Positions 9,168 to 17,406 of a DNA stretch of 40,256 nt are shown here, one piece after another. The first letter of the stretch is position 1, and every line of letters begins with the position of its first letter. The stretch is from contig CAMLGR010000021.1 in assembly GCA_946479615.1 (NCBI GenBank), forward strand, positions 1 through 40,256. The letters are read 5' to 3'. Position numbers and translations under genes: made by a program. The stretch is from an uncultured Bacteroidota bacterium. GTDB taxonomy: Bacteria > Bacteroidota > Bacteroidia > Chitinophagales > Chitinophagaceae. The notes below the pieces were generated by a model. It was not told the origin of the DNA. It saw only the letters and a list, made by a program, of their open reading frames with translations, and did not search any database.

Positions 9168-10949
9168 ATGAAACAAACCTTTTATATCGTTGGTGTTTTT
9201 CTGTTGCTTGCTTGTTCTGCAAGGGCACAGCAAAAGACGTATTGCAATCCTGTCAATATCGATTATGGATATACGCCGATTCCCAATTTTACGGAATGGG
9301 GCAGGCATCGGGCTACAGCCGATCCCGTTATTGTCAATTATAAAGGCGATTATTATTTATTCAGCACCAATCAATGGGGGTACTGGTGGAGCCCCGATAT
9401 GCTCAACTGGAATTTTATTTCAAAAAAATTTTTACGTCCCTGGAACACGGGCACCTATGATGAGCTTTGTGCGCCTGCCGTTGGGATCATTGGCGATACA
9501 ATGATCGTCTTTGGTTCTACCTATTCCAGCAACTTCACGATATGGATGAGCACCAATCCCAAGCAGAATGAATGGAAGCCATTGGTGGATTCATTTGCTA
9601 TCGGCGGCTGGGACCCTGCCTTCTTTACAGATGATGATGGAAGACTGTATATGTACAATGGCAGTAGCAATCATTATCCTATATATGGGGTAGAACTGGA
9701 TCGCCGCACCCTGCAACCGATCAAAGGACGTACTGAAATGTATATGCTGGAAGACTGGCGCTATGGCTGGCAACGGTTTGGAGAATATATGGACAATACC
9801 TTTCTCGATCCTTTTATCGAAGGTTCGTGGATGACCAAACATAACGGAAAATATTATTTACAATATGGTGCACCAGGAACGGAGTTCAGCGGTTATGCAG
9901 ATGGTGTGGTAGTAGGTGATTCGCCATTGGGACCTTTTGTTCCGCAATCGGATCCGTTTAGTTATAAGCCCGGTGGTTTTGCAAGAGGTGCGGGGCATGG
10001 CGCTACTTTCCAGGATAATAATAAAAACTACTGGCACGTATCCACGATCAGCATTTCTGTAAAAAATAATTTCGAACGGCGCATTGGTATCTGGCCAGCA
10101 GGTTTTGATAAAGAAGGTATGATGTGGTGCAATACGGCTTTTGGCGATTATCCTCATTTCCTGCCCGCACCGGTGGATGCACCCAATGGGATCGTTCGTA
10201 CTCATGCACCCAGTGCATCGGCCATGAGTGGTGTATTTACCGGCTGGATGTTGCTCAACTATAAAAAGCCGGTACAGGTTTCATCGACACTGGGTAGTTA
10301 TTATGCGAATAATGCCGTGGATGAAAGTATCAAAACTTATTGGAGTGCGGCTACAGGAAATAAAGGCGAATGGATTCAATCCGATCTTGGCAGCGTATCT
10401 ACTATCAATGCAGTACAGATTAACTATGCCGACCAGGATGCAGAGTTCCTGGGCAAATCGCTGAATGTCTATCACCAGTATAAATTGTATTATTCCAGCG
10501 ATGGCAAGAAATGGAACCTGTTGGCAGATAAGAGTACCAACAAAACAGATGTGCCGCATGATTATATCGAACTGCAGGATCCCGTGCAGGCGCGTTATAT
10601 CAAATTGGAAAATATCCATATGCCTACCGGCACATTCGCGGTCAGTGGCTTACGGGTGTTTGGGAATGGTAATGGTGCAAAGCCTGACCCGGTAAAGACA
10701 TTGATCGTATTACGTACAGAGAAGGATAAAAGAAGCGCCTGGATCAAATGGGCCCCTGTACAAAATGCGTACGCATATAATATTTACACCGGCATTTCAC
10801 CCGATAAACTATATAATTGCATAATGGTGCACGATGCCAATGAATATTATTACAAGGCAATGGATAAATTAAAGACCTACTATTTTTCCATCGAGGCTAT
10901 TAATGAAAATGGAGTTTCGCAACGATCGCCGGTAGAGAAAGCAGAGTAG
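9168..10949 (+). CDS. Glycoside hydrolase family 43-type protein with C-terminal discoidin (F5/8C) domain
   Basis: 593 aa with a Sec signal peptide (VFLLLACSARAQQ; the Cys is not in a clear lipobox). A five-bladed beta-propeller of GH43 type spans about residues 25-340. The three expected acids are visible: Asp52 in ATADPVIV (base), Asp149 in GGWDPAFF (pKa modulator) and Glu218 in DPFIEGSW (general acid). A discoidin/F5-8C carbohydrate-binding domain follows at about 370-500 (YYANNAVDESIKTYWSA, GEWIQSDLGSVSTINAVQI, ARYIKLENIHMP). A fibronectin III-like domain closes the protein (KRSAWIKWAPVQNAYAYNIY). GH43 enzymes usually remove arabinose, xylose or galactose. That does not fit a plain beta-1,2-glucan, so the true substrate may carry side groups. 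Subfamily cannot be assigned by eye. Confidence 0.83.
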   Translation: MKQTFYIVGVFLLLACSARAQQKTYCNPVNIDYGYTPIPNFTEWGRHRATADPVIVNYKGDYYLFSTNQWGYWWSPDMLNWNFISKKFLRPWNTGTYDELCAPAVGIIGDTMIVFGSTYSSNFTIWMSTNPKQNEWKPLVDSFAIGGWDPAFFTDDDGRLYMYNGSSNHYPIYGVELDRRTLQPIKGRTEMYMLEDWRYGWQRFGEYMDNTFLDPFIEGSWMTKHNGKYYLQYGAPGTEFSGYADGVVVGDSPLGPFVPQSDPFSYKPGGFARGAGHGATFQDNNKNYWHVSTISISVKNNFERRIGIWPAGFDKEGMMWCNTAFGDYPHFLPAPVDAPNGIVRTHAPSASAMSGVFTGWMLLNYKKPVQVSSTLGSYYANNAVDESIKTYWSAATGNKGEWIQSDLGSVSTINAVQINYADQDAEFLGKSLNVYHQYKLYYSSDGKKWNLLADKSTNKTDVPHDYIELQDPVQARYIKLENIHMPTGTFAVSGLRVFGNGNGAKPDPVKTLIVLRTEKDKRSAWIKWAPVQNAYAYNIYTGISPDKLYNCIMVHDANEYYYKAMDKLKTYYFSIEAINENGVSQRSPVEKAE

Positions 10950-11080
10950 TAGTGATATTAACTACGTCAAATCTACGCAAAACAGGAAAAGACAAGCGAC
11001 GGAAAGCGCGATACACTATTTTAGTGATGCTATAAAAATTCAGTTCAATTCTGTTAAGTAAATAAAATTAAATACCTGTG

Positions 11081-11740
11081 ATGCAGATTTTAAAAAGAAC
11101 ATTGGTGATGGGCCTGGTGTCGATACAGGCATTCATTATTCAGGCTCAGCCATTCAAAAGTGAGATCGATGCATTTAAAAAGAAAGATTCGGTTTCTGCT
11201 CCACCCCAAAATGCTATCCTCTTTGTTGGAAGTTCTTCTTTTCGGAAATGGACGGATGTACAATCTTACTTTCCTTCTTACCCGATCATCAACCGGGGTT
11301 TTGGCGGATCGTCATTCCCGGATGTCATCAGGTATGCGAATGAGATCATTATTCCTTATGCACCCAAACAAATATTGATCTATTGTGGTGATAATGATCT
11401 TGCTTCCAATGATAGTATAACTGCCGACATAGTCGTGCAACGTTTTAAAACTTTATTCACCCTGATCCGCAGTAAGCTACCCGCTGCGCAGATCTCTTTT
11501 GTTTCCATCAAGCCCAGTCCAAGCCGCTGGAGGCTCGCTTCAAAAATGGAAGAAGCCAATCAAAAGATAGAAGCCTTTCTCAAAAAGCAAAAAGCAGCGG
11601 CCTTTATCGATGTCTATCATAAAATGCTGGATGAAAACGGCCAGCCGGTAAAAGATATTTTTATAGAAGACAACCTGCACATGAATGCCAAAGGATACAA
11701 GATCTGGCAACAGGTTATTCAACCCTATTTATTGAAATAA
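11081..11740 (+). CDS. SGNH/GDSL-type esterase, secreted
   Basis: 219 aa with a Sec signal ending near IIQAQPF. All SGNH blocks are visible: the nucleophile block FVGSSSFRKW (Ser at about 52), the glycine block NRGFGGSS, the oxyanion block YCGDNDLAS, and the catalytic Asp/His in EDNLHMNAKGY (Asp197, His200). The family hydrolyses O-acyl esters, and in a glycan locus the natural reading is a carbohydrate deacylase acting before or with the glycosidases. The start is ATG 11081; a GTG directly before it is in frame. The stop is 7 nt before the GH3 start, so the two genes are almost certainly cotranscribed. Confidence 0.82.
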   Translation: MQILKRTLVMGLVSIQAFIIQAQPFKSEIDAFKKKDSVSAPPQNAILFVGSSSFRKWTDVQSYFPSYPIINRGFGGSSFPDVIRYANEIIIPYAPKQILIYCGDNDLASNDSITADIVVQRFKTLFTLIRSKLPAAQISFVSIKPSPSRWRLASKMEEANQKIEAFLKKQKAAAFIDVYHKMLDENGQPVKDIFIEDNLHMNAKGYKIWQQVIQPYLLK

Positions 11741-11747
11741 AATACAG

Positions 11748-14045
11748 ATGATGAAAATGATACAACGCACATTAACGGGATTATTGATGATCCTGTCTCT
11801 CCAGGGATTTTCTCAAAAGACCAGCAGCAGCAATGCCGCGATGAAAGCATTTGTCGACAACCTGATGAGTAAAATGACCCTGGAAGAAAAAATAGGACAA
11901 CTCAACCTGTTAACGCCCGGTGGTGGTATTGCTACCGGTGCCGTAGTAAGCAGTGGTGTGGAATCGAAGATTGCCAAAGGATCGGTAGGTGGTTTGTTTG
12001 GTGTGATCGGGCAGGACAAGATCAGGCAGGCACAGGAACTGGCAGTCACCAAAAGCCGGTTGGAAATCCCTTTGATCTTTGGTTCGGATGTGATCCACGG
12101 ATATAAAACAACCTTTCCCATTCCATTGGGACTATCCTGCAGCTGGGATATGGGAATGATCGAAAGAAGTGCAAGAGTAGCCGCTAATGAAGCAACAGCT
12201 GATGGTTTGTGCTGGGCTTTTTCACCTATGGTAGATATTGCGCGTGACCCGCGTTGGGGAAGAATTGCAGAAGGTGCCGGTGAAGATCCTTATCTCGGTT
12301 CACAAATAGCGAAAGCAATGGTAAAAGGATACCAGGGCGATGATCTTTCCGCCAATAACACATTGATGGCTTGTGTAAAACACTTTGCCTTATACGGTGC
12401 TGCCGAAGCAGGTCGTGATTACAATACAGTAGACATGAGCCGCGTAAGAATGTATAATGAATACCTGCCGCCTTATAAAGCAGCGGTCGATGCAGGTACG
12501 GCCAGCGTCATGAGTTCATTCAATGTCATCGATGGTATTCCTGCAACCGGTAACAAATGGTTGCTTACTGATCTTTTGCGTACGCAATGGGGATTCACCG
12601 GTTTTGTAGTATCGGATTATACATCTGTCAATGAAATGACGGATCATGGAATGGGCGATCTGCAAACGGTATCGGCACTGGCATTGAACGCAGGATTGGA
12701 TATGGATATGGTAGGAGAAGGATTTCTGACAACCATTGCCAAATCATTAAAAGAAGGCAAGACAACACAAAAACAGATCGATGCTGCTTGTCGCCGGATA
12801 CTGGAAGCAAAATACAAACTGGGGCTCTTTAAAAATCCTTACCTGTATTGTGATGCACAACGTGCAGCTAAAGAAGTGCTATCGGCTGATAACCGTGCAG
12901 CGGCCCGCGAATTTGCAGCGCATTCATTCGTGTTATTGAAAAATGATAACAAGGTATTGCCATTAAAAAAGTCAGGTACGATTGCATTGATCGGTGACCT
13001 GGCCAACAATAAATTGAATATGCTAGGCACCTGGGCCGTATCGGGTGATGCCAGTCTCTCCATACCTGTACTGGACGGTATAAAGAATGTAGCTGGCAGC
13101 GGTGTGAATATTTTATATGCCAAAGGCGCTAATATTTCGGATGATACTGCATTGGCAAGCCATGTCAATGTATTTGGGCCAAGAATTGAAATTGATAAAC
13201 GTTCGCCACAGGAAATGATCGATGAAGCAGTAGGCATCGCTGACAAATCCGATGTGATCGTTGCGGTAATCGGTGAAGCATCCGAAATGAGTGGTGAATC
13301 GGGTAGCCGTTCGGATATTCATATACCAGCCAGCCAGGAAAAATTGATCCGTGAATTAAAGAAAACAGGTAAACCATTGGTACTGGTGATCATGAGTGGC
13401 CGCCCCCTGATATTGAACCTGGAAAATGAACTGGCCAATGCTATTCTTTATACCTGGCATGCAGGACATGAAGCCGGTAATGCCATAGCAGATGTATTGT
13501 TTGGAAATTATAATCCATCAGGTAAACTCACTACAAGCTTTCCAAGAAGTGTAGGACAGATCCCGATTTATTATAACCACCTCAATACAGGAAGGCCTAA
13601 TAACGGAGATGTATTTCATAAATTCCGCAGCGATTACCTGGATATAGAAAATAGCCCTTTATTTCCATTTGGCTACGGGTTGAGTTATACTTCTTTTACT
13701 TATGGTGATCTGAGGCTGGATAAAACAACCATTAACAGTACCGGGAAGATCACTGTTACTATCCCTGTTACCAATGCCGGTGAATATGATGGAGAAGAAG
13801 TCGTTCAGTTATATATCCGTGATATGGTAGGAAGTATTGCCAGGCCGGTGAAAGAATTAAAAGGATTTCAAAAGATAGCACTGAAAAAAGGAGAAAGCCG
13901 TACCGTTTCATTTAATATCAGCGCCAGCGATCTTAAATTTTATAACAGCAACCTCAAATATGCGGCGGAGCCGGGCGATTTTAAAGTCTTTGTCGGAACA
14001 AACAGCAGGGATACGAAAGAGGCTAATTTTAAATTGACTTTGTAA
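11748..14045 (+). CDS. bglX: Glycoside hydrolase family 3 beta-glucosidase (BglX-like), exported
   Basis: 765 aa with a Sec signal peptide (GLLMILSLQGFSQK). The GH3 N-terminal TIM barrel has LMSKMTLEEKIGQLN, PLIFGSDVIHGY, FSPMVDIARDPRWGRIAEG and CVKHFALYGAAE. The nucleophile is Asp290 in GFVVSDYTSV. The GH3 C-terminal alpha/beta domain follows, with the likely acid/base glutamate in the EASEMSGESGSRSD segment (about 510-520). A fibronectin III-like C-terminal domain ends the protein (PVTNAGEYDGEEVVQLYIRD). Length and order match periplasmic BglX. Next to two GH144 genes, it probably releases glucose from beta-1,2-gluco-oligosaccharides; the linkage is inferred from context. The gene symbol is by similarity. 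Confidence 0.9.
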   Translation: MMKMIQRTLTGLLMILSLQGFSQKTSSSNAAMKAFVDNLMSKMTLEEKIGQLNLLTPGGGIATGAVVSSGVESKIAKGSVGGLFGVIGQDKIRQAQELAVTKSRLEIPLIFGSDVIHGYKTTFPIPLGLSCSWDMGMIERSARVAANEATADGLCWAFSPMVDIARDPRWGRIAEGAGEDPYLGSQIAKAMVKGYQGDDLSANNTLMACVKHFALYGAAEAGRDYNTVDMSRVRMYNEYLPPYKAAVDAGTASVMSSFNVIDGIPATGNKWLLTDLLRTQWGFTGFVVSDYTSVNEMTDHGMGDLQTVSALALNAGLDMDMVGEGFLTTIAKSLKEGKTTQKQIDAACRRILEAKYKLGLFKNPYLYCDAQRAAKEVLSADNRAAAREFAAHSFVLLKNDNKVLPLKKSGTIALIGDLANNKLNMLGTWAVSGDASLSIPVLDGIKNVAGSGVNILYAKGANISDDTALASHVNVFGPRIEIDKRSPQEMIDEAVGIADKSDVIVAVIGEASEMSGESGSRSDIHIPASQEKLIRELKKTGKPLVLVIMSGRPLILNLENELANAILYTWHAGHEAGNAIADVLFGNYNPSGKLTTSFPRSVGQIPIYYNHLNTGRPNNGDVFHKFRSDYLDIENSPLFPFGYGLSYTSFTYGDLRLDKTTINSTGKITVTIPVTNAGEYDGEEVVQLYIRDMVGSIARPVKELKGFQKIALKKGESRTVSFNISASDLKFYNSNLKYAAEPGDFKVFVGTNSRDTKEANFKLTL

Positions 14046-14072
14046 GGGAATAGTTTTTTATATAGTATCAGT

Positions 14073-14175
14073 AGAACACGGATAGAAGTGGATAAACGGA
14101 TAAAATGCGGATGCGAAGCTTATAACAAGAGTTTAATCAATTTAATATCCATTCATCCACTTCTATCCGTGTTCT
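14073..14175. repeat. Family B palindromic repeat (GGATA units)
   Basis: The arms 14073-14093 (AGAACACGGATAGAAGTGGAT) and 14155-14175 are exact 21-nt reverse complements. The pairing continues inward imperfectly (GGATAAACGGATA against TATCCATTCATCC). The arms consist of spaced GGATA words. It lies 27 nt after the GH3 stop and could also act as a 3' hairpin of that transcript, although no T-run follows. Confidence 0.9.
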
Positions 14176-14206
14176 ATTCAGTTCACTACTAACCCAGGAT
14201 ATTTCC

Positions 14207-15337
14207 ATGAACAAAAAAGTGTTGCCAGGAATAGCGGTATTTATCGTTTTCATATTTCTCGTGTCTTGTCATCAAGCCGGGCAAAAAGCAGAACCGGTAA
14301 AACAGGATAGCATGACTTCCTGTGAAATGAACATGCCATCGAGGTTGGCTACAAAAACAGATACATCTTTCAATAATTCCTCAACAGCATCTACCGACGG
14401 CATGGTTTGGATAGATGGCGGAGAATTTACAATGGGTGCCTCCGATAAAGAAGGGCGGCCTGATGAATACCCATTGCACAAAGTATCTGTACATGGTTTC
14501 TTCATGGATAAAACGGAAGTGACCAATGCCGAATTTCAAAAATTTGTATCTGCTACCGGGTATATCACTACTGCCGAAAAAAAACCGGATTGGGAAGAAT
14601 TGAAAAAACAATTACCTCCAGGAACAGCCAAACCTCCTGATAGTATATTGGTAGCCGCTTCATTGGTGTTTTCACCGCCTGCACAGGTTGCCAATCTCGA
14701 TAACGCTTCGCAATGGTGGCAATGGAGCCAGGGCGCAGACTGGAAACATCCGCAGGGGCCCGGCAGCAATATCAAAGGAAAAGATAATTATCCCGTGGTG
14801 CATATTTCCTGGTATGATGCGATGGCCTATTGTAAATGGAGCGGTAAGCGCTTGCCTACTGAAGCGGAATGGGAATACGCGGCCGGTAATGGCGCCCTGC
14901 ATCAAACCTATCCCTGGGGTAATGAGAATATAGATGCGGGACAGGTAAAAGCAAATACCTGGCAGGGGAATTTCCCGGTGAAGAATACAGAGCGCGATCA
15001 TTTCTACCGGACAGCGCCGGTAAGATCCTTTGCAGCGAACAGGTATGGTTTATATGATATGGCCGGTAATGTATGGGAATGGTGCAGTGATTGGTATCGT
15101 AACGATTATTTCCAGCAATTGAAAGATGTCGTATCCGTTGATCCCGCAGGTCCTGCTACCAGTTATGATCCGATGGAGCCAACGATCCCTAAAAAAGTAG
15201 TAAAAGGCGGATCGTTTCTTTGTAATGCTTCTTATTGCAAAGGATACAGGGTTAGTTCAAGAATGAAAACATCTCCCGATACAGGATTGGAACATACAGG
15301 ATTTCGTTGCGTGAAAGATGGAGAGAAAGGAAAGTAA
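14207..15337 (+). CDS. Formylglycine-generating enzyme (SUMF1/EgtB-type) lipoprotein with both catalytic cysteines
   Basis: 376 aa with a lipoprotein signal (IFLVSCHQAGQK). The FGE-sulfatase domain runs from MVWIDGGEFTMGASDKE through DEYPLHKVSVHGFFMDKTEV, YPVVHISWYDAMAYCKWSGK, RLPTEAEWEYAAG and MAGNVWEWCSDWY to GGSFLCNASYCKGYR and HTGFRC. Cys339 and Cys344 in the last block match the spacing of the active-site cysteine pair of human SUMF1, so this looks like a true sulfatase-activating enzyme and not one of the many SUMF-fold proteins that lost them. The product would oxidise a Cys or Ser in sulfatases to formylglycine in the periplasm. No sulfatase gene lies in the window. It is 161 nt after bglX, behind the Family B repeat. 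Confidence 0.85.
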   Translation: MNKKVLPGIAVFIVFIFLVSCHQAGQKAEPVKQDSMTSCEMNMPSRLATKTDTSFNNSSTASTDGMVWIDGGEFTMGASDKEGRPDEYPLHKVSVHGFFMDKTEVTNAEFQKFVSATGYITTAEKKPDWEELKKQLPPGTAKPPDSILVAASLVFSPPAQVANLDNASQWWQWSQGADWKHPQGPGSNIKGKDNYPVVHISWYDAMAYCKWSGKRLPTEAEWEYAAGNGALHQTYPWGNENIDAGQVKANTWQGNFPVKNTERDHFYRTAPVRSFAANRYGLYDMAGNVWEWCSDWYRNDYFQQLKDVVSVDPAGPATSYDPMEPTIPKKVVKGGSFLCNASYCKGYRVSSRMKTSPDTGLEHTGFRCVKDGEKGK

Positions 15338-15404
15338 CGATACAATAGGTATCCTAAGCTCGTAGAAGTATCCTGTTTATAGTAAAGATAATTGCAGATG
15401 CGAT

Positions 15405-15419
15405 GGCTCCATCGGAGCC
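15405..15419. terminator. Compact hairpin between convergent genes
   Basis: GGCTCC ATC GGAGCC is a perfect 6-bp stem with a 3-nt loop. It can alternatively pair as CGATGG/CCATCG. It lies in the 133-nt gap between the convergent FGE and PaaE-like genes. TTCTGT follows on the + strand but there is no proper T-run, so it may be a weak terminator or a short palindromic repeat. Confidence 0.4.
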
Positions 15420-15470
15420 TTCTGTAAATAAGTATGGAATCGCTTTACAGACCACCCGGAACAATCCATA

Positions 15471-16559
15471 TTATTTAATATCGAAATCAACTATCACCTT
15501 CCCTGTTTTCGGATGTGACTGACAGGTAAGAATATAACCTTGCTTTATTTCCTCTTCTTCCAATCCCCAATGTACATCCATTTCTACCTCGCCTTCTATC
15601 AGGCGGGCTTTGCAGGTGCAACATACTCCGCCCTTACAGGCAAAAGGAAGATCAGCACCTTCCTGTAAAGCGGCATCGAGAATGCTGGTATGACTGGTCA
15701 GGGAAAGATCAAAATCAAAAGAACGGCCATCGAGCTTAACAGTGATATTGCTAACCGGTCCATCGGTAGCAGGAGTGCCGATAACAGGCTGACCAGCGCT
15801 TGATTTTTTTTGCTGACCGGAAGTAGTGAACAATTCAAAATGAATTTTCTTCTTATCGATCTCTTTTTGTTCAAGAAACTCTTTTACACAAAAGATCATC
15901 TCTTCAGGACCACAAAGGAAAAATTCATCGACAGCAGTATAATTCACCAGTTTATCCAGGTCATTCAGTTTGCCGATATCGATACGTCCAGAATTTACGG
16001 GCGCATCCGTGCGTTCACGGCTCAATACATGCACGAGATTGAACCGTTGCATATACTTATTCTTTATTCCTTCGAGCTCTTCAAAGAAGATAATGGAACT
16101 GCGGCTGCGGTTGCCATAGATCAGGGTAAATGAACTTTGCGGTTCTGTTGCCAGTGTTGTTTTGATCAATGATAATACCGGTGTGATACCACTGCCGGCT
16201 GCAAAAGCCACGTATCTTTTTTTATTGGCCGGGTCCAGTTCGGTATAAAACTTACCAACCGGTGGCATTACTTCCAGCGTATCTCCTTTCTTCAGTAATT
16301 CGTTGGCGAAGGAAGAAAACAATCCTTTATCTACTTTCTTGATGGCTACTCTCCATTCGTTGTCGAGCGGGCTGGCGCAGATGGAATAGGTACGGCGCAC
16401 TTCTTCGCCTTTGATCTGCATGCGCATAGTAAGACTTTGTCCCTGGCGGAACTGGAAATCTTTCTTTAAATTATCGGGAACATCAAAGAGGACAGAAACA
16501 CAATCATCAGTTTCTTTCCTGATCTCTTTGATGGTGAGTGAGTGAAAGTGAATGGACAT
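15471..16559 (-). CDS. PaaE-like ferredoxin-NAD(P)H reductase (FAD, NAD, 2Fe-2S)
   Basis: 362 aa three-domain oxidoreductase. The FAD domain has RRTYSICASP. The NAD(P)-binding domain has AAGSGITPVLSLIKTTL, LIYGNRSRSSIIFFEEL and FFLCGPEEMI. The C-terminal plant-type 2Fe-2S ferredoxin domain has the cluster cysteines in CKGGVCCTC and YILTCQSHP. This is the architecture of PaaE, which feeds electrons to phenylacetyl-CoA epoxidase, and of related oxygenase reductases. The start at 16559 places the ATG 1 nt after the tetR stop; an in-frame extension to 16583 would overlap tetR. No paaABCD genes follow, because the next gene is convergent, so the partner oxygenase must be elsewhere or the protein serves another acceptor. 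Confidence 0.88.
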   Translation of the reverse strand: MSIHFHSLTIKEIRKETDDCVSVLFDVPDNLKKDFQFRQGQSLTMRMQIKGEEVRRTYSICASPLDNEWRVAIKKVDKGLFSSFANELLKKGDTLEVMPPVGKFYTELDPANKKRYVAFAAGSGITPVLSLIKTTLATEPQSSFTLIYGNRSRSSIIFFEELEGIKNKYMQRFNLVHVLSRERTDAPVNSGRIDIGKLNDLDKLVNYTAVDEFFLCGPEEMIFCVKEFLEQKEIDKKKIHFELFTTSGQQKKSSAGQPVIGTPATDGPVSNITVKLDGRSFDFDLSLTSHTSILDAALQEGADLPFACKGGVCCTCKARLIEGEVEMDVHWGLEEEEIKQGYILTCQSHPKTGKVIVDFDIK

Positions 16560-16560
16560 T

Positions 16561-17154
16561 TCAGCCTTGTTTTCGTAAGCCATCGATCATGATGGTGATC
16601 ATATTCTCTTCCAGTTGACTGGCGTTGATACGGGCTTTGGAACGGTGCCATGATTCGATGCCGCTTATTGCATGCAGGATGATCAGTACAGCGGTAGCTG
16701 AATCTATCTGGCGGATCTCGCCACGTTGTATACCTGATTCTATGATCGAAGCGAATTTTTTACGGTAATTACGGCGCTGGGTTTGAAAATTGGACAAATA
16801 AGGTTCTTCGAGGTGTTTCCATTCCCGGTCGCTGACATACACTTCTTCATAGCTTTCGATCATCTGGGCAATATGGAAACGCAGTAATCTTTCCACCTTG
16901 GCAATGGATGATTGATTACCCGCTTCTACGATATCGATATTTGCATTGAAGCGGTTGGCTACGTCGAAACAGATCGCTTCGAGTATCTCGTTCTTGGAAC
17001 GGATGTGGTTGTAAAGGCTGGCCGCTTCAATACCGACTGTCTCGGCCAAATCCCTCATGGAAGTAGCGGCAAATCCCTTTTCCCGGAACATGGCCGCCGC
17101 TTTTTGTAAAATCAGATCCTTCTTGGATGCTTTACGCCGTTGTGTTTTTGCCAT
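16561..17154 (-). CDS. TetR/AcrR family transcriptional regulator
   Basis: 197 aa. The N-terminal helix-turn-helix is clear: DLILQKAAAMFREKGFAATS, MRDLAETVGIEAASLYNHI, RSKNEILEAIC. The C-terminal ligand domain (about residues 75-197) is of the type often annotated TetR_C_33 or similar in fatty-acid/phenylacetate regulators. It is first in a two-gene unit, with the PaaE-like reductase gene starting 1 nt after its stop, so the reductase is its probable target. The ligand is unknown. Confidence 0.88.
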   Translation of the reverse strand: MAKTQRRKASKKDLILQKAAAMFREKGFAATSMRDLAETVGIEAASLYNHIRSKNEILEAICFDVANRFNANIDIVEAGNQSSIAKVERLLRFHIAQMIESYEEVYVSDREWKHLEEPYLSNFQTQRRNYRKKFASIIESGIQRGEIRQIDSATAVLIILHAISGIESWHRSKARINASQLEENMITIMIDGLRKQG

Positions 17155-17158
17155 GCTC

Positions 17159-17166
17159 CAAAGATA
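17159..17166 (-). promoter_or_regulatory. Candidate -7 promoter element of the tetR-paaE unit
   Basis: On the minus strand the sequence TATCTTTG matches TAnnTTTG exactly and ends only 4 nt before the ATG of tetR. With normal spacing, transcription would start at or beside the A of the ATG, giving a leaderless or nearly leaderless message. No clear TTTG -33 box is present. Confidence 0.45.
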
Positions 17167-17257
17167 ATGAACCGATTGAATAGACGGATTTTATATAAAA
17201 GGATAATTATAACCGGATAAAATGATACCAGGTAAGCGGTTGGCGGATGAGGCGGCT

Positions 17258-17338
17258 GGAGGTTGATGGCAGTCTCCATTCCTGTATATTTTTTATGGAT
17301 CTGATAACGACAGCTGTCAACCGTCATCCATCAACTCC
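17258..17338. repeat. Degenerate inverted repeat in the tetR/sugar kinase gap
   Basis: GGAGGTTGATGG (17258-17269) pairs with CCATCAACTCC (17328-17338) with one bulged base. The right side continues as a low-complexity TCAACC-type block (17309-17347) that includes the perfect palindrome GACAGCTGTC. It resembles the other intergenic palindromes in style but is much decayed. Confidence 0.4.
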
Positions 17339-17367
17339 CAACTGACCGAAGACTGCTCCAAAACCAA

Positions 17368-17375
17368 TACCTTTG
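17368..17375 (+). promoter_or_regulatory. Candidate -7 promoter element of the PfkB-family kinase gene
   Basis: TACCTTTG matches TAnnTTTG exactly, 31 nt before the start codon. No convincing TTTG -33 box is seen at the expected distance. Confidence 0.5.
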
Positions 17376-17406
17376 CGCGGTTAAATTATACACCCAAAAC
17401 CCAAAT

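Noticed and set aside
10950..11080. Regulatory element in the GH43-GDSL gap
   Set aside because: The gap is AT-rich with no clear palindrome, terminator or exact promoter match, so nothing can be supported.
15338..15470. A small RNA or gene in the FGE/PaaE-like gap
   Set aside because: Apart from the GGCTCC-ATC-GGAGCC hairpin, no promoter, T-run or ORF of note is visible in these 133 nt.
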